Source: Haoranjiania flava (GTDB taxonomy: Bacteria; Bacteroidota; Bacteroidia; Chitinophagales; Chitinophagaceae). Taken from it: a stretch of 64,000 nt of DNA. Below the pieces are notes generated by a model. That model was not told where the DNA came from and did not search any database. It saw only the letters and a program-made list of their open reading frames with translations. Of the stretch, positions 43,456-52,756 are shown in pieces. Position numbers and translations under genes: made by a program. Where the stretch lies: contig NZ_JAOTPL010000007.1 in NCBI RefSeq assembly GCF_025631005.1, positions 73,871 through 137,870 on the forward strand, given 5' to 3'. Position 1 is the first letter of the stretch. The number at the start of each line of letters is the position of its first letter.

Positions 43456-44289
43456 TTAACAGCAACCGGAATAAGCATCACACTTAAGCTTTTCTGCATA
43501 TACCGTAATACTGTGGATCACGGTATCGCTGGCCTTGTAGGTTGCTATTTCATCAGCATCCAGGTAATTTTTAAGGATATCATCAGGTACAACAATTGGT
43601 TTATCTTTTTGAATAGCCATGTTTTTGAAGCCTGCATCTGAGATATAGCTTAAATATGCCTCTTTATCAATAGCGCTGGCAACGCAACCTGCATACATTT
43701 CTGCCGCACTCCTGATCTTTGCAGGCAATGTGCCCGTAAGCACAATATCTGAAATACTGAAATGGCCGCCGGGCTTCAGCACCCTGTATATCTCAGCAAA
43801 CACGGCCTGTTTATCTGGAACAAGGTTTAACACACAATTGCTCACTACTACATCGGCTATATTGGAAGTTACCGGCATTTTTTCAATATCTCCCCGGCGA
43901 AATTCCACGTTATTAAATCCCAGCTTCTCTGCGTTCGCACGCGCTTTTTTGATCATGGCTTCAGTAAAATCAATTCCGATAACTTTGCCGGAATCGCCTG
44001 CTTCCGCCCTTGCTACAAAACAATCATTTCCGGCGCCGCTGCCCAGATCTATAACGGTATCGCCTTTTTTAATTTTGGCAAACTGAGTAGGAAGGCCACA
44101 TCCCAAACCTAAATCAGCATCAGGGTTATAGCCGCTAAGCTCATTGTATTCTTCACTCATTATGGTATAGACTTCCGTACTGCAACCACCTGCTCCGCAG
44201 CAGCAAGAGGAATTGATGGCTTTATCCTGTAAGGCTATTTCGCTGTATTTCTGCCTTACCATTTCTTTGATCTCTTCTTGGGTATTCAT
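43456..44289 (-). CDS. arsM: Arsenite S-adenosylmethyltransferase
   Basis: The 277-residue enzyme methylates As(III) using SAM. The SAM loop is VIDLGSGAGNDCFVA (~78), followed by VIGIDFTEAMI and DVVVSNCVLNLVPDK (~145), with the conserved arsenic-binding cysteine in SNCVLN and another in YAGCVAS (~198). An N-terminal cysteine cluster (SSCCCGAGGC, ~28) and C-terminal CC add potential arsenic ligands. It lies 34 bp downstream of arsR on the same strand, forming an arsRM operon. Confidence 0.94.
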   Translation of the reverse strand: MNTQEEIKEMVRQKYSEIALQDKAINSSCCCGAGGCSTEVYTIMSEEYNELSGYNPDADLGLGCGLPTQFAKIKKGDTVIDLGSGAGNDCFVARAEAGDSGKVIGIDFTEAMIKKARANAEKLGFNNVEFRRGDIEKMPVTSNIADVVVSNCVLNLVPDKQAVFAEIYRVLKPGGHFSISDIVLTGTLPAKIRSAAEMYAGCVASAIDKEAYLSYISDAGFKNMAIQKDKPIVVPDDILKNYLDADEIATYKASDTVIHSITVYAEKLKCDAYSGCC

Positions 44290-44323
44290 GGGATATGTTT
44301 TAAAAACTTATAAAATAATCTGC

Positions 44324-44650
44324 TCAACAACAGCCCTGATTCCTGGCAGTCACTATGATTTTTGAAAAATAGTCTTTTAGTATGTTGAAGGTTTTCTCGT
44401 TTATGCAGTAACAAATAGCATTGCCTTCAATAGTGCCCTTTATAAGCCCGGCCTGCTTCAATTCTTTTAAATGCTGTGATACCGTGGGTTGCGCTAAAGG
44501 CAGCTTATCAACAATATCGCCACAGATGCATGCATCTGCTTTCAGCAGGTATTCTATAATGGCCACGCGTGCAGGATGCCCCAGAGCTTTCGCTATAGCT
44601 GCTATACGGTTTTGCTGCCTGGTATAATGATCTTTATTAGAAGCGCCCAT
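44324..44650 (-). CDS. arsR: ArsR/SmtB-family arsenic-responsive repressor
   Basis: The 108-residue winged-helix repressor has ALGHPARVAIIEYLL (~22), the As(III)-binding-type segment ADACICGDIVDKLPLAQPTVSQHLKEL (in parts; Cys in CIC ~41-43) and the recognition helix QPTVSQHLKELK. It ends with CC, which may add metal ligands. It should repress arsRM until arsenite binds. A dyad-symmetric sequence lies 10 bp before its start. Confidence 0.93.
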   Translation of the reverse strand: MGASNKDHYTRQQNRIAAIAKALGHPARVAIIEYLLKADACICGDIVDKLPLAQPTVSQHLKELKQAGLIKGTIEGNAICYCINEKTFNILKDYFSKIIVTARNQGCC

Positions 44651-44659
44651 AATCTATAT

Positions 44660-44687
44660 TTCTATATTGCAATATTACGATATAGAA
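44660..44687. promoter_or_regulatory. Candidate ArsR operator
   Basis: An inverted repeat TTCTATAT ... ATATAGAA (44660-44667, 44680-44687) encloses a perfect 12-base palindrome ATATTGCAATAT (44664-44675). It lies directly upstream of the arsR ATG (44650), the usual position for ArsR binding. Confidence 0.65.
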
Positions 44688-44753
44688 TTAAAACTATCTT
44701 TTCGGAGGCAAATTTTTTTTCGTGCTTTTTATATGTTGATTTCAGATGGCCTT

Positions 44754-44945
44754 AACCACCATGTATACAAAGAAGGCAAAAGTTGCGCAAAGGAAATTTT
44801 GTGTCTCCGTGGCGAAATAGTGTACCTTGTGCAAACCCTTGTGCACCTTGTGATTGAGCTTATCTTCTAACCACACTATACACAAAAAAGACAAAAAGTT
44901 GCGCAAAGGGAATTTTGTGTCTGCGTGGCAATCGTATGTAGCTTG
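44754..44945. repeat. Two direct copies of a ~77-bp degenerate repeat
   Basis: Copy 1 (44754-44830) and copy 2 (44869-44945) are 115 bp apart. Shared cores include AAGTTGCGCAAAGG and AATTTTGTGTCT, then CGTGGC. Read on the minus strand they resemble a dispersed intergenic repeat often seen in Bacteroidota. No gene is present in this stretch. Confidence 0.7.
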
Positions 44946-45009
44946 TATTCAGGATTGTTTACCATAAACTCCTGCTTTTCACAAGAAGGTATTGAAATCT
45001 TAAACCTGT

Positions 45010-45603
45010 TTAAAACTGCATCTTTTTAAAATAATATAACTTATCTTCTTTGGTAACGGCTCTTAAGACTTTGCATGGATTGCCCGCAGCTATAACGTTT
45101 GAGGGTATATCTTTAGTAACCACACTACCCGAGCCTATCACCGTATTATCACCAATCGCAATGCCCGGGTTTACAACTGTATGGCCGCCAATCCACACAT
45201 TATTGCCGATATGAATCGGCTGTGCATATTCCAGCCCGGAATTTCTTTTTTCAGCATCAAGCGGATGACCTGCCGTATAAATATTTACATTAGGGCCAAA
45301 CATTACATTATCGCCGATATGCACGCCAGCACAGTCAAGGATGATGCAATTATAATTGGCATAAAAATTTTCCCCTAAAAAAATATTATAACCGTAGTCG
45401 CAATAAAACGGGGGTTCAATATGAAAGTTGCCTGTAGTTTTTGCAAACAATGCTTTAAATAGGCTGTTCCTTTCATCGATTTTATGCGGATGAAGCGTGT
45501 TGATCCGGTACACCAGGTCCTTTGCATGTTGGCGTTCGCTAAACAACTCTTCATCAAAACCAAAATATGGCTTCCCTGCCAGCATTTTTTGCTTCTCTGT
45601 CAT
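45010..45603 (-). CDS. maa: Maltose/galactoside O-acetyltransferase family (left-handed beta-helix)
   Basis: The 197-residue protein belongs to the LacA/Maa acetyltransferases. The N-terminal cap (KMLAGKPYFGFDEELFSERQHA in parts) is followed by hexapeptide repeats (~70-185), the catalytic His in YTAGHPLDAEKR (~112) and the C-terminal NVWIGGHTVVNPGIAIGDN (~130) and AAGNPCKVLR. It transfers acetyl from acetyl-CoA to a sugar. It follows yggS by 4 bp on the same strand. Confidence 0.92.
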   Translation of the reverse strand: MTEKQKMLAGKPYFGFDEELFSERQHAKDLVYRINTLHPHKIDERNSLFKALFAKTTGNFHIEPPFYCDYGYNIFLGENFYANYNCIILDCAGVHIGDNVMFGPNVNIYTAGHPLDAEKRNSGLEYAQPIHIGNNVWIGGHTVVNPGIAIGDNTVIGSGSVVTKDIPSNVIAAGNPCKVLRAVTKEDKLYYFKKMQF

Positions 45604-45607
45604 TAAC

Positions 45608-46321
45608 TTATTTTTCGTTCCAGTAGTAGCTGTCGGGATAGATTCTTTCCCCGAAAATAGCCGTGCCTACGCGCACAATGGTTGCACCTTCCTCAATAGC
45701 CGTTTCCAGGTCGTGGCTCATGCCCATGGACAATTCGTGGGCTTCAATACCTTTATCAAGCATTTCGTGTTGTAATGTTTTTAATAATTCAAAACATTTA
45801 CGCACTTTTTCCTGTTCGGCAGAGAAGAGGCCTATGGTCATCAAACCCTTTATTTGTAATCGTTCCAGCCTGCTTACTTCTTGTGCAAAGTCTACAGCCT
45901 GTTCGGGCGCTATACCAAACTTACTGTCTTCGTAGGAAGTATTTACCTGTATGAATATCTCCATTGTTCTTTGCTCAAACGCCAGGCGGTCGTTGAGTTT
46001 GCGGGCAAGCTCTATACGGTCTACCGATTGTATACAATTCACATATTTCAGTACCTCTTTTATCTTATTGGTCTGCAGATGCCCTATAAAATGTGTCTGG
46101 TGCGGAATGCTTTTCAGATCTTCATACTTTTCTTTTAGCTCCTGCACTTTGTTTTCACCCATCAGTGTTTCGCCGGCGCTGAAAGCTATGCGTATTTTTT
46201 CGGCATTTACCGTTTTCGTAGCAAGCAATAGTTTCACGTCTTCTGCACGCCTGCCGCAGCCTGCACATGCGTTGGCGATTCTTTGCTTAATAAGGTTTAT
46301 GTTTTCAATGATAGGATGCAT
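45608..46321 (-). CDS. yggS: YggS-family PLP homeostasis protein
   Basis: The 237-residue protein binds pyridoxal phosphate and buffers its level; no enzyme activity is firmly known for the family. Visible are the PLP lysine in LLLATKTV (~33), GENKVQELKEKY (~55), HFIGHLQTNKIKEVL (~77), the VNTSYEDSKFGI segment (~127) and LSMGMSHDLETAIEEGATIVRVG (in parts, ~202), where SMGMS..D is a hallmark. Confidence 0.95.
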   Translation of the reverse strand: MHPIIENINLIKQRIANACAGCGRRAEDVKLLLATKTVNAEKIRIAFSAGETLMGENKVQELKEKYEDLKSIPHQTHFIGHLQTNKIKEVLKYVNCIQSVDRIELARKLNDRLAFEQRTMEIFIQVNTSYEDSKFGIAPEQAVDFAQEVSRLERLQIKGLMTIGLFSAEQEKVRKCFELLKTLQHEMLDKGIEAHELSMGMSHDLETAIEEGATIVRVGTAIFGERIYPDSYYWNEK

Positions 46322-46365
46322 GATAAAATTCCTCCGTAAAAGATATTCGATAAAGATAAAGTTTA

Positions 46366-47892
46366 TCAGTCAAACTTCCTCAGCCATTTACCCACTACAG
46401 GCATAGCGTATATTTGCTCTTTCTCTTTTCTGATAATGTATAGTACAAAAACCGATAATAAAATAAACCCGCTAAGCGTTCTGATAACAAGGCCCGGTGT
46501 AAGCGATTTTATAATTTCCTGGATAAAAAACACCAGGAGCATCACGGCGAGATAGCTTAATATTTTTGAAATATTATACGGCACTTTAAAAAACTTTTGT
46601 CCCCACAAATAACACAGGACCACCATTAAGCTATAGCAGGCAAGCGTAGTCCAGGCGGAAGCCATCATACCAAACCTGGGTATAAAGAAATAATTTCCCA
46701 CCAGCGTAACCAAAGCGCCAATAACCGTGATGTAGATACCATAACGCATCCTGTCGGTTAACTTATACCAGATAGATAAATTGTAATAAATGCCGCTGAA
46801 GATATTTGCAAACAAGAGCACCGGCACGATGTACAATCCTACCCGGTAATTTTCCTGTACATAATATTTCCAGTAATCCAGGAACAGGGCCGTAAATAAA
46901 AATGCCAAACATAGCGTGATCACAAACCAGTTCATAACCCGTGCGTACAATGCAGGCGCATTTTTATCTGCTGAACGGTTAAAGAAAAAAGGTTCGGCTG
47001 CCATTTTGAATGCCTGTATGAACATAGTGATCACAATTGAAATTTTGTAGCATGCCGAATAAATACCAACAATGGTAATGCGTTCAGCAGGTGTGCCGCT
47101 GTACCATTTGTTCAGAAAAGCGCGGTCCATCACCTCGTTGATCATACCTGCAAGGCCTATTACTAACATGGGTGAACTGTATGCAAACACCTGTTTCAAT
47201 AAGTCTTTATCTATGCTGAAACGGAAAGATCTCCATTCGTTAAAAAGAAGAAAGAAAACAACTGCACTGCCCAGCACGTTGGCCAGTAATATCAATGATA
47301 CTTTATCGAACCCGGACAACAGATCTTGCACAAAGCTATTATTCAAGCCCGGCAATATGGCAAGGAAAAATATGATACAAACAATATTGATAATAATGCC
47401 GATGATCTTAATAAATGCATACCGCTTAGGACGTGCATCCTGCCGCAGTTTTGCGAAGGGTATGGCTGCCAGTGTATCAAATGCGAGGATGAGTATGCAC
47501 AAGAAAATATACTGCACATTGTTCCCGATCCTGGTGAAATCAAGAATATCAAAACGAAAAATATACAAGAGCCCGCAGAACAGTATGGTTGAAACCAGCA
47601 GTGAGCCGAATGTTGTCTGGAAAAGCTTTCGGCGGTCTACACCCGGTTTGTTGCTGAACCTGAAATAGCCGGTTTCCATACCGTAGGTAAATACCACATT
47701 CAATACACCAAAGTAAGCATAGATCAGGGATACTTTGCCAAAGGCTTCCATCCCCGACTTATCAACCATCAAATAGGTCAGCACCGGTGTAAGCAATGCA
47801 TTTAACAGCTTAGCTACTACGCTGCTGCCGCCATACCAAAGCGTTTGTCCTGCCAGTTTTTTTATCTGCCCCAATGAAATAAGTTTTCGCAA
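46366..47892 (-). CDS. Polysaccharide flippase (Wzx/MATE-like)
   Basis: The 508-residue protein has about 12-14 hydrophobic helices over its entire length, beginning KKLAGQTLWYGGSSVVAKLL, a usual start for oligosaccharide flippases (PST family). It would translocate lipid-linked oligosaccharide across the inner membrane. No glycosyltransferases are nearby, so it is not within a capsule or O-antigen cluster. Length is normal. It lies divergent from ruvB across about 97 bp. Confidence 0.87.
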   Translation of the reverse strand: MRKLISLGQIKKLAGQTLWYGGSSVVAKLLNALLTPVLTYLMVDKSGMEAFGKVSLIYAYFGVLNVVFTYGMETGYFRFSNKPGVDRRKLFQTTFGSLLVSTILFCGLLYIFRFDILDFTRIGNNVQYIFLCILILAFDTLAAIPFAKLRQDARPKRYAFIKIIGIIINIVCIIFFLAILPGLNNSFVQDLLSGFDKVSLILLANVLGSAVVFFLLFNEWRSFRFSIDKDLLKQVFAYSSPMLVIGLAGMINEVMDRAFLNKWYSGTPAERITIVGIYSACYKISIVITMFIQAFKMAAEPFFFNRSADKNAPALYARVMNWFVITLCLAFLFTALFLDYWKYYVQENYRVGLYIVPVLLFANIFSGIYYNLSIWYKLTDRMRYGIYITVIGALVTLVGNYFFIPRFGMMASAWTTLACYSLMVVLCYLWGQKFFKVPYNISKILSYLAVMLLVFFIQEIIKSLTPGLVIRTLSGFILLSVFVLYIIRKEKEQIYAMPVVGKWLRKFD

Positions 47893-47989
47893 AAGTAAGA
47901 CAAATGATCGATGTGGGTGTATTAAGCCACCTTGTATGAGAAAACAGGTAAATCGTTCACAGCACGCAACTTTTTTATATCTTTACCAT

Positions 47990-49021
47990 GTGTCAAACCC
48001 GAATTTAAATACAGATATTTCCAGGCTTAGCTCTGCAGATAAGGAGTATGAAAACTCTATACGCCCTACCGACATCGACGATTTCTCTGGGCAGCCGCAG
48101 CTTGTTGAAAACCTGGTGATCTTTATCAAGGCAGCTAAAATGCGCAGCGAAGCGCTGGACCACATTTTATTTCACGGCCCTCCAGGCTTGGGAAAAACGA
48201 CGCTGTCAAGGATCGTGGCAAATGAAATGGGCGTAAACATTAAGGAAACTTCCGGCCCTGTGATAGAAAAGCCGGGCGACCTAGCCGGGCTGCTCACAAG
48301 CCTTGGAAAGAATGACGTATTATTTATCGATGAGATCCATCGCCTGAGCACTATCGTAGAAGAATACCTGTATGCTGCCATGGAAGATTTTAAGATCGAT
48401 ATTATGATCGACTCCGGCCCCAATGCACGCAGCATACAACTTTCGCTTGAGCCGTTTACACTGGTGGGCGCTACTACACGCAGCGGCCTGCTCACAGCCC
48501 CCCTGCTTTCAAGGTTTGGCATTAAATCACGGCTGGAATATTACAACGCCGATACCCTGAAACATATTATTTTCAGGAGCGCCGGCATTCTTCATACAAA
48601 GATCGGCGACGATGCAGCCCATGAAATTGCGCGAAGAAGCCGCGGTACGCCCCGTATTGCCAACGGCCTGCTGCGCCGTGTGCGGGATTTTGCACAGGTA
48701 CTTAACAACGGGGCCATTGATATTGCCATTACCAAGCACGCCCTGAAAGCATTGAATGTGGATGAACATGGCCTTGATGAAATGGACAACCGCATTCTTT
48801 CCTGCATCATAGATAAATTCAAAGGAGGCCCGGTAGGCATCACTACCATTGCAACAGCCGTTGGGGAAGAGCCCGGCACAATTGAAGAAGTATATGAACC
48901 TTTTTTGATACAGGAAGGATTTTTGCAGCGCACGCCGCGCGGGCGCGAAACCACGGAAAAAGCTTACATTCATTTAAGCAAGCAGCCACCCGCAAAAGGC
49001 GGGCAGGCAGTATTGTTTTAG
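47990..49021 (+). CDS. ruvB: Holliday junction branch-migration helicase RuvB
   Basis: I place the start at GTG 47990 (VSNPNLN...), which gives 343 residues and the N-terminus usual in Bacteroidota; an ATG at 47936 would add 18 residues. The AAA+ motor has RPTDIDDFSGQ, Walker A GPPGLGKTT (~61), Walker B FIDEIHRL, the arginine-finger region TRSGLLTAPLLSRFGI and a C-terminal winged helix (LDEMDNRILSCIIDKF, EPFLIQEGFLQRTPRGRE). It drives branch migration with RuvA. A bidirectional terminator follows. Confidence 0.96.
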   Translation: MSNPNLNTDISRLSSADKEYENSIRPTDIDDFSGQPQLVENLVIFIKAAKMRSEALDHILFHGPPGLGKTTLSRIVANEMGVNIKETSGPVIEKPGDLAGLLTSLGKNDVLFIDEIHRLSTIVEEYLYAAMEDFKIDIMIDSGPNARSIQLSLEPFTLVGATTRSGLLTAPLLSRFGIKSRLEYYNADTLKHIIFRSAGILHTKIGDDAAHEIARRSRGTPRIANGLLRRVRDFAQVLNNGAIDIAITKHALKALNVDEHGLDEMDNRILSCIIDKFKGGPVGITTIATAVGEEPGTIEEVYEPFLIQEGFLQRTPRGRETTEKAYIHLSKQPPAKGGQAVLF

Positions 49022-49038
49022 ATTTCATCATTCATTAA

Positions 49039-49069
49039 AAAAGCTCCTGTACAATAGTCAGGAGCTTTT
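49039..49069. terminator. Bidirectional terminator between ruvB and groL
   Basis: A perfect 11-bp stem AAAAGCTCCTG/CAGGAGCTTTT with a nine-base loop; A and T runs on both sides let it serve both convergent genes. Confidence 0.9.
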
Positions 49070-49091
49070 AGTTTTATAAACATTCAATCTA

Positions 49092-50723
49092 TTAATACAT
49101 TCCGTCCATACCGCCCGGCATTGCAGGAGCAGCAGGCTGTTTAGGTTCAGGTTTATCTGCAACCACGCATTCGGTAGTTAACAACATGCCTGCGATAGAG
49201 GCTGCGTTTTCCAAAGCGATACGGGTAACTTTTGTAGGATCAATAACACCAGCTTTGTACAGTGATTCAAACACTTCAGTACGCGCATTAAAACCAAAAT
49301 CATTCTCGCCTTCTTTAATCTTCTGTACGACGATGGAACCTTCAACGCCGCAGTTGCTAACAATTTGGCGGATCGGCTCTTCCAAAGAACGTTTTACGAT
49401 GTTGTAGCCGGTAGATTCGTCGTCATTAGAACCCTGGGCAGCTTCCAGGTTTGCAGTAGCGCGGATATAAGCTACGCCACCACCCGGTACAAAACCTTCT
49501 TCAACAGCAGCACGTGTAGCGTGTAAAGCATCGTCTACCCTGTCTTTCTTTTCTTTCATTTCCACTTCAGTAGCAGCGCCTACATACAATACAGCCACAC
49601 CACCGGACAATTTAGCCAGGCGTTCCTGTAATTTTTCTCTGTCGTAATCAGAAGTAGTTGTCTCAATCTGGGATTTGATCTGGTTTACACGAGCCTGAAT
49701 GGCTTCTTTTTCACCCTTACCGTCTACGATGGTAGTTGTGTCTTTGTTGATGGTCAATGCTGCAGCACGGCCCAATACGCCCAGGTCTACGTTATCAAGG
49801 GTTAATCCTTTTTCTTCGCTGATAACCACACCGCCTGTTAAGATAGCAATATCTTCAAGCATCTCCTTCCTTCTGTCGCCAAAGCCGGGAGCCTTTACAG
49901 CAGCCACTTTCAGCTGACCGCGCAATTTGTTTACCACCAAGGTAGCCAAAGCTTCGCCCTCAAGGTCTTCTGCAATGATCAGCAGTGAAGAAGAACTTTG
50001 AACGATCTTTTCAAGCAATGGTAAAATTTCTTTGAGGTTAGATATTTTTTTATCGTAGATAAGGATGTATGGATTCTGCATTTCAGTTTCCATTTTTTCG
50101 GTATCAGTCACGAAGTATGGAGAAATATATCCCCTGTCGAACTGCATACCTTCCACAACATCTACATAAGTATCTGTGCCTTTTGCTTCTTCTACGGTAA
50201 TTACGCCTTCTTTGCCTACTTTGCCAAAAGCTTCAGCGATCAGCTTACCGATTTCAGAATCGTTGTTGGCAGAAACTGTTGCTACCTGCTCAATTTTGCT
50301 GGTATCTTCGCCTACTGCCTGTGATTGTGCACGCAGGTTTTCAACGATAGCGGCTACTGCTTTGTCTATACCGCGTTTAAGGTCCATTGGGTTTGCACCT
50401 GCAGCTACGTTTTTCAAACCTTCACCGATAATAGCCTGTGCCAATACAGTGGCAGTGGTAGTGCCGTCTCCGGCTATATCACCGGTTTTAGATGCTACTT
50501 CTTTTACCATTTGTGCACCCATGTTTTCAATGGGGTCTTCCAGTTCAATTTCTTTAGCAACGGTTACACCGTCCTTAGTAACTGCGGGGGCGCCAAATTT
50601 CTTTTCAATAACCACGTTGCGGCCTTTAGGGCCTAAGGTTACTTTCACAGCGTTTGCAAGCGTATCAACGCCTTTCTTCATTTTATTTCTTGCTTCAATA
50701 TCAAAAAATATTTGTTTTGCCAT
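49092..50723 (-). CDS. groL: Chaperonin GroEL
   Basis: The 543-residue 60-kDa chaperonin starts MAKQIFFDIEARNKMKKGVD and contains VTLGPKGRNVVIEKKFGAP, the ATP-site DGTTTATVLAQAI (~87), and the AAVEEGFVPGGGVAYIRA signature (~404). It ends in a Gly/Met-rich tail (PAMPGGMDGMY). It folds proteins with GroES, whose gene lies 74 bp upstream. I see no CIRCE element before the operon, so HrcA control is not indicated. Confidence 0.99.
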   Translation of the reverse strand: MAKQIFFDIEARNKMKKGVDTLANAVKVTLGPKGRNVVIEKKFGAPAVTKDGVTVAKEIELEDPIENMGAQMVKEVASKTGDIAGDGTTTATVLAQAIIGEGLKNVAAGANPMDLKRGIDKAVAAIVENLRAQSQAVGEDTSKIEQVATVSANNDSEIGKLIAEAFGKVGKEGVITVEEAKGTDTYVDVVEGMQFDRGYISPYFVTDTEKMETEMQNPYILIYDKKISNLKEILPLLEKIVQSSSSLLIIAEDLEGEALATLVVNKLRGQLKVAAVKAPGFGDRRKEMLEDIAILTGGVVISEEKGLTLDNVDLGVLGRAAALTINKDTTTIVDGKGEKEAIQARVNQIKSQIETTTSDYDREKLQERLAKLSGGVAVLYVGAATEVEMKEKKDRVDDALHATRAAVEEGFVPGGGVAYIRATANLEAAQGSNDDESTGYNIVKRSLEEPIRQIVSNCGVEGSIVVQKIKEGENDFGFNARTEVFESLYKAGVIDPTKVTRIALENAASIAGMLLTTECVVADKPEPKQPAAPAMPGGMDGMY

Positions 50724-50797
50724 ATTTTATTTCATTAAATCGTTAATAAGAAAATAGTTAGTGTGTTCTGGCATGCTTATGCCTGCCGAATATAGTT

Positions 50798-51082
50798 TTA
50801 GAGTACTGCTACGATATCGCTTTCTCTCATGATAAGGTATTCCTTACCTTCAATTTCAATTTCCTGGCCTGCATATTTTCCGTAAAGCACCTGGTCGTTT
50901 ACTTTTACGGTCATGGGCTCGTCTTTTTTACCGTTACCAACTGCTACTACAGTACCTTTCTGTGGTTTTTCCTTAGCTGTGTCGGGGATAATGATACCGC
51001 CTGCGCTGGTTTTTTCTGCTGCTGCGGGTAATACTACCACTCTGTCGTGCAGTGGCTTCAATGTTATCACATTCGTTTCCAT
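50798..51082 (-). CDS. groS: Co-chaperonin GroES
   Basis: The 94-residue lid protein has ITLKPLHDRVVVLPAAAEKTSAGGIIIPD, including the mobile loop EKTSAGGIIIPDTAKEKPQ (in parts), and VAVGNGKKDEPMTVKVNDQVLYGKYAG (in parts). Normal length. First gene of the groES-groEL operon. Confidence 0.98.
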   Translation of the reverse strand: METNVITLKPLHDRVVVLPAAAEKTSAGGIIIPDTAKEKPQKGTVVAVGNGKKDEPMTVKVNDQVLYGKYAGQEIEIEGKEYLIMRESDIVAVL

Positions 51083-51254
51083 AATATTGATTTTTTATTT
51101 TGTTTTATAGTTTCAATTGCGGTTAACGCTCTGCAACTTCTTTGCCACGGTAATATCAAGGTCAAAATTGCATTTTACAGGGAATATTAAACAGTTAGGC
51201 TTACAAAAAATGTCAGCTTTAAAATTTATGCTGACATTTTTACCTTTAATAGGT

Positions 51255-52103
51255 TTATTCAATGACCACTTTTCTACCGAAATAGCGGCTAAGAGAATCT
51301 TTTATTTTTGAAGTATCAGCAGGATTTTGCAGGGTTATGGGGAAATATATTTTATAACTCTTTGCGCCGTTGATGTCAACAGTATCTACCAGGATATTGT
51401 GCCCGTATTTGGTGAGCTGGGCCGTACGACTGGTAACACGGTTAATGTGGGGTGTAGTTTCAATAATGAATTTTGACACATTATTTTTTGCAACCGGCGC
51501 CTGGCCGGCAACGGTATCCTGCACCGTTTCACTATGGGCTATCGGCTGCTCTTCAATGGCATTTGCGGCACGCTCATCCATCATGGAATAAATAAAATAA
51601 CCAATCCCGGCCAGCAAAACCAGGATTATGAAATACAAAAACACCTTCATGCCATTGCTGCTGCGCTGGTAGCGGTAATTGTAATTGGGCATTTTATTCA
51701 GGCTGTTATCTTCACCGGTACCGGCAGGCAACGCTTCCCTGAAACCAACGGGCGAATATTTGCTGAGTTTATAGCCTTCGTTTTTATCGGAATAAATATA
51801 TCCCACTCCCTGGAAATTCATGGCGCGGGAGCCGATATTCATCAACTGGCGCGACTCTTCAATGAAAGAATCTACGTCTGCACGGACTATGCTCGGGTTT
51901 TTTTGTTGCAGTTCAGCAATATACGCGTAAAGGCCTTCGGAAGTGGTGGCTTTCTTATCAAAAACAAAAATGTTGGGACCGGCCTGCTCCCCGCTTTCAG
52001 AAGCTTCTACAGGATTGTTTATGGAAATGGTACCGATCTTTTCCATACTAAGCGTTTTGTGCTGCAAAAGATAGTCGGTCAATTGCTGAATATTAACTGC
52101 CAC
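51255..52103 (-). CDS. HU-CCDC81 and SPOR domain protein
   Basis: The 282-residue protein opens with a cytoplasmic HU-like domain repeated as in CCDC81 proteins (INIQQLTDYLLQHKTLSMEKIGTISI and TSEGLYAYIAELQQ, in parts). It has one membrane helix at ~154-172 (KVFLYFIILVLLAGIGYFI in part) and a periplasmic C-terminal domain (~205-282) with the SPOR-like pattern KFIIETTPHINRVTSRTAQL (in parts) and KSYKIYFPI. In Bacteroidota this architecture may link DNA or cytoplasmic partners to peptidoglycan at division sites. The role is inferred from domains. Confidence 0.82.
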   Translation of the reverse strand: MAVNIQQLTDYLLQHKTLSMEKIGTISINNPVEASESGEQAGPNIFVFDKKATTSEGLYAYIAELQQKNPSIVRADVDSFIEESRQLMNIGSRAMNFQGVGYIYSDKNEGYKLSKYSPVGFREALPAGTGEDNSLNKMPNYNYRYQRSSNGMKVFLYFIILVLLAGIGYFIYSMMDERAANAIEEQPIAHSETVQDTVAGQAPVAKNNVSKFIIETTPHINRVTSRTAQLTKYGHNILVDTVDINGAKSYKIYFPITLQNPADTSKIKDSLSRYFGRKVVIE

Positions 52104-52195
52104 AATGTTTAGATTTATTTTTAAATAAAAATGTTTTAATTTGTTTTTGAAAGATACCTGAAAAGATAGTCTCTTACAAAAATAAACTTTTTTAC

Positions 52196-52531
52196 ATGCT
52201 TACAAAAGAGGAAAATGATTTTGTTGATTATTGGGAAAAAAACAGGCAACAGGAACGCTCGCTGTCACATCAGCTAAAATCGGGATTGTATGTAGGGTTG
52301 ATATTCTGTAGCGCAGTACTGGTAATGGTTTTCAGCGGATGGTATAAGCGTGCGGATATGATGGTAAACAGCAATGGCAGCTATATTCTTGTCATTATTC
52401 TTGCACTGGTGGTCATATCAGTAGTATTTGCGGTGTTTTATAAACGCCAGCAGTGGGACAGGAAGGAGCAGCAATACAATGAACTGATGGCCAAGAAGCG
52501 CAAATCTGAAAAACAATTGCAACAATTGTAG
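52196..52531 (+). CDS. Small two-helix membrane protein, unknown function
   Basis: I do not recognise this 111-residue protein. It has a charged N-terminus (EENDFVDYWEKNRQQERSL), membrane helices at ~29-48 and ~63-82, and a highly charged coiled C-terminus (RKEQQYNELMAKKRKSEKQL). The fold resembles small envelope accessory proteins. It is divergent from the HU-CCDC81 gene, 92 bp away. Confidence 0.72.
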   Translation: MLTKEENDFVDYWEKNRQQERSLSHQLKSGLYVGLIFCSAVLVMVFSGWYKRADMMVNSNGSYILVIILALVVISVVFAVFYKRQQWDRKEQQYNELMAKKRKSEKQLQQL

Positions 52532-52648
52532 CGTTAAGCGTTATTTTTACGTAACAATATTTAGAAATACCGACAACAACGTGCATGTACGTAGAATCAA
52601 CAGTGTTCACATGCGGATGCTGCACCCCTGTAAAAAATAAACTTTTAT

Positions 52649-52725
52649 TATGAAATAACCATAAAGATCAAGAATCTATACCAACCGTGAATGATATTGA
52701 ATCTAAAAAAAATGGTTATTCCATG
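52649..52725 (-). repeat. Hairpin repeat, long variant copy D
   Basis: A 77-bp element that reads ATGGAATAACCAT ... ATGGTTATTTCAT on the minus strand: the G:C pair of other copies is A:T here, so the stem is preserved. The inner hairpin is AGAT-TCTTG-ATCT in place of GCAACTTTGC. It ends 31 bp before the first FKBP gene. Confidence 0.85.
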
Positions 52726-52756
52726 TGACAACTGAAAAACAAATAAATATATACAC

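Noticed and set aside
51083..51254. CIRCE/HrcA operator before groES
   Set aside because: I looked for TTAGCACTC-N9-GAGTGCTAA and found nothing similar.
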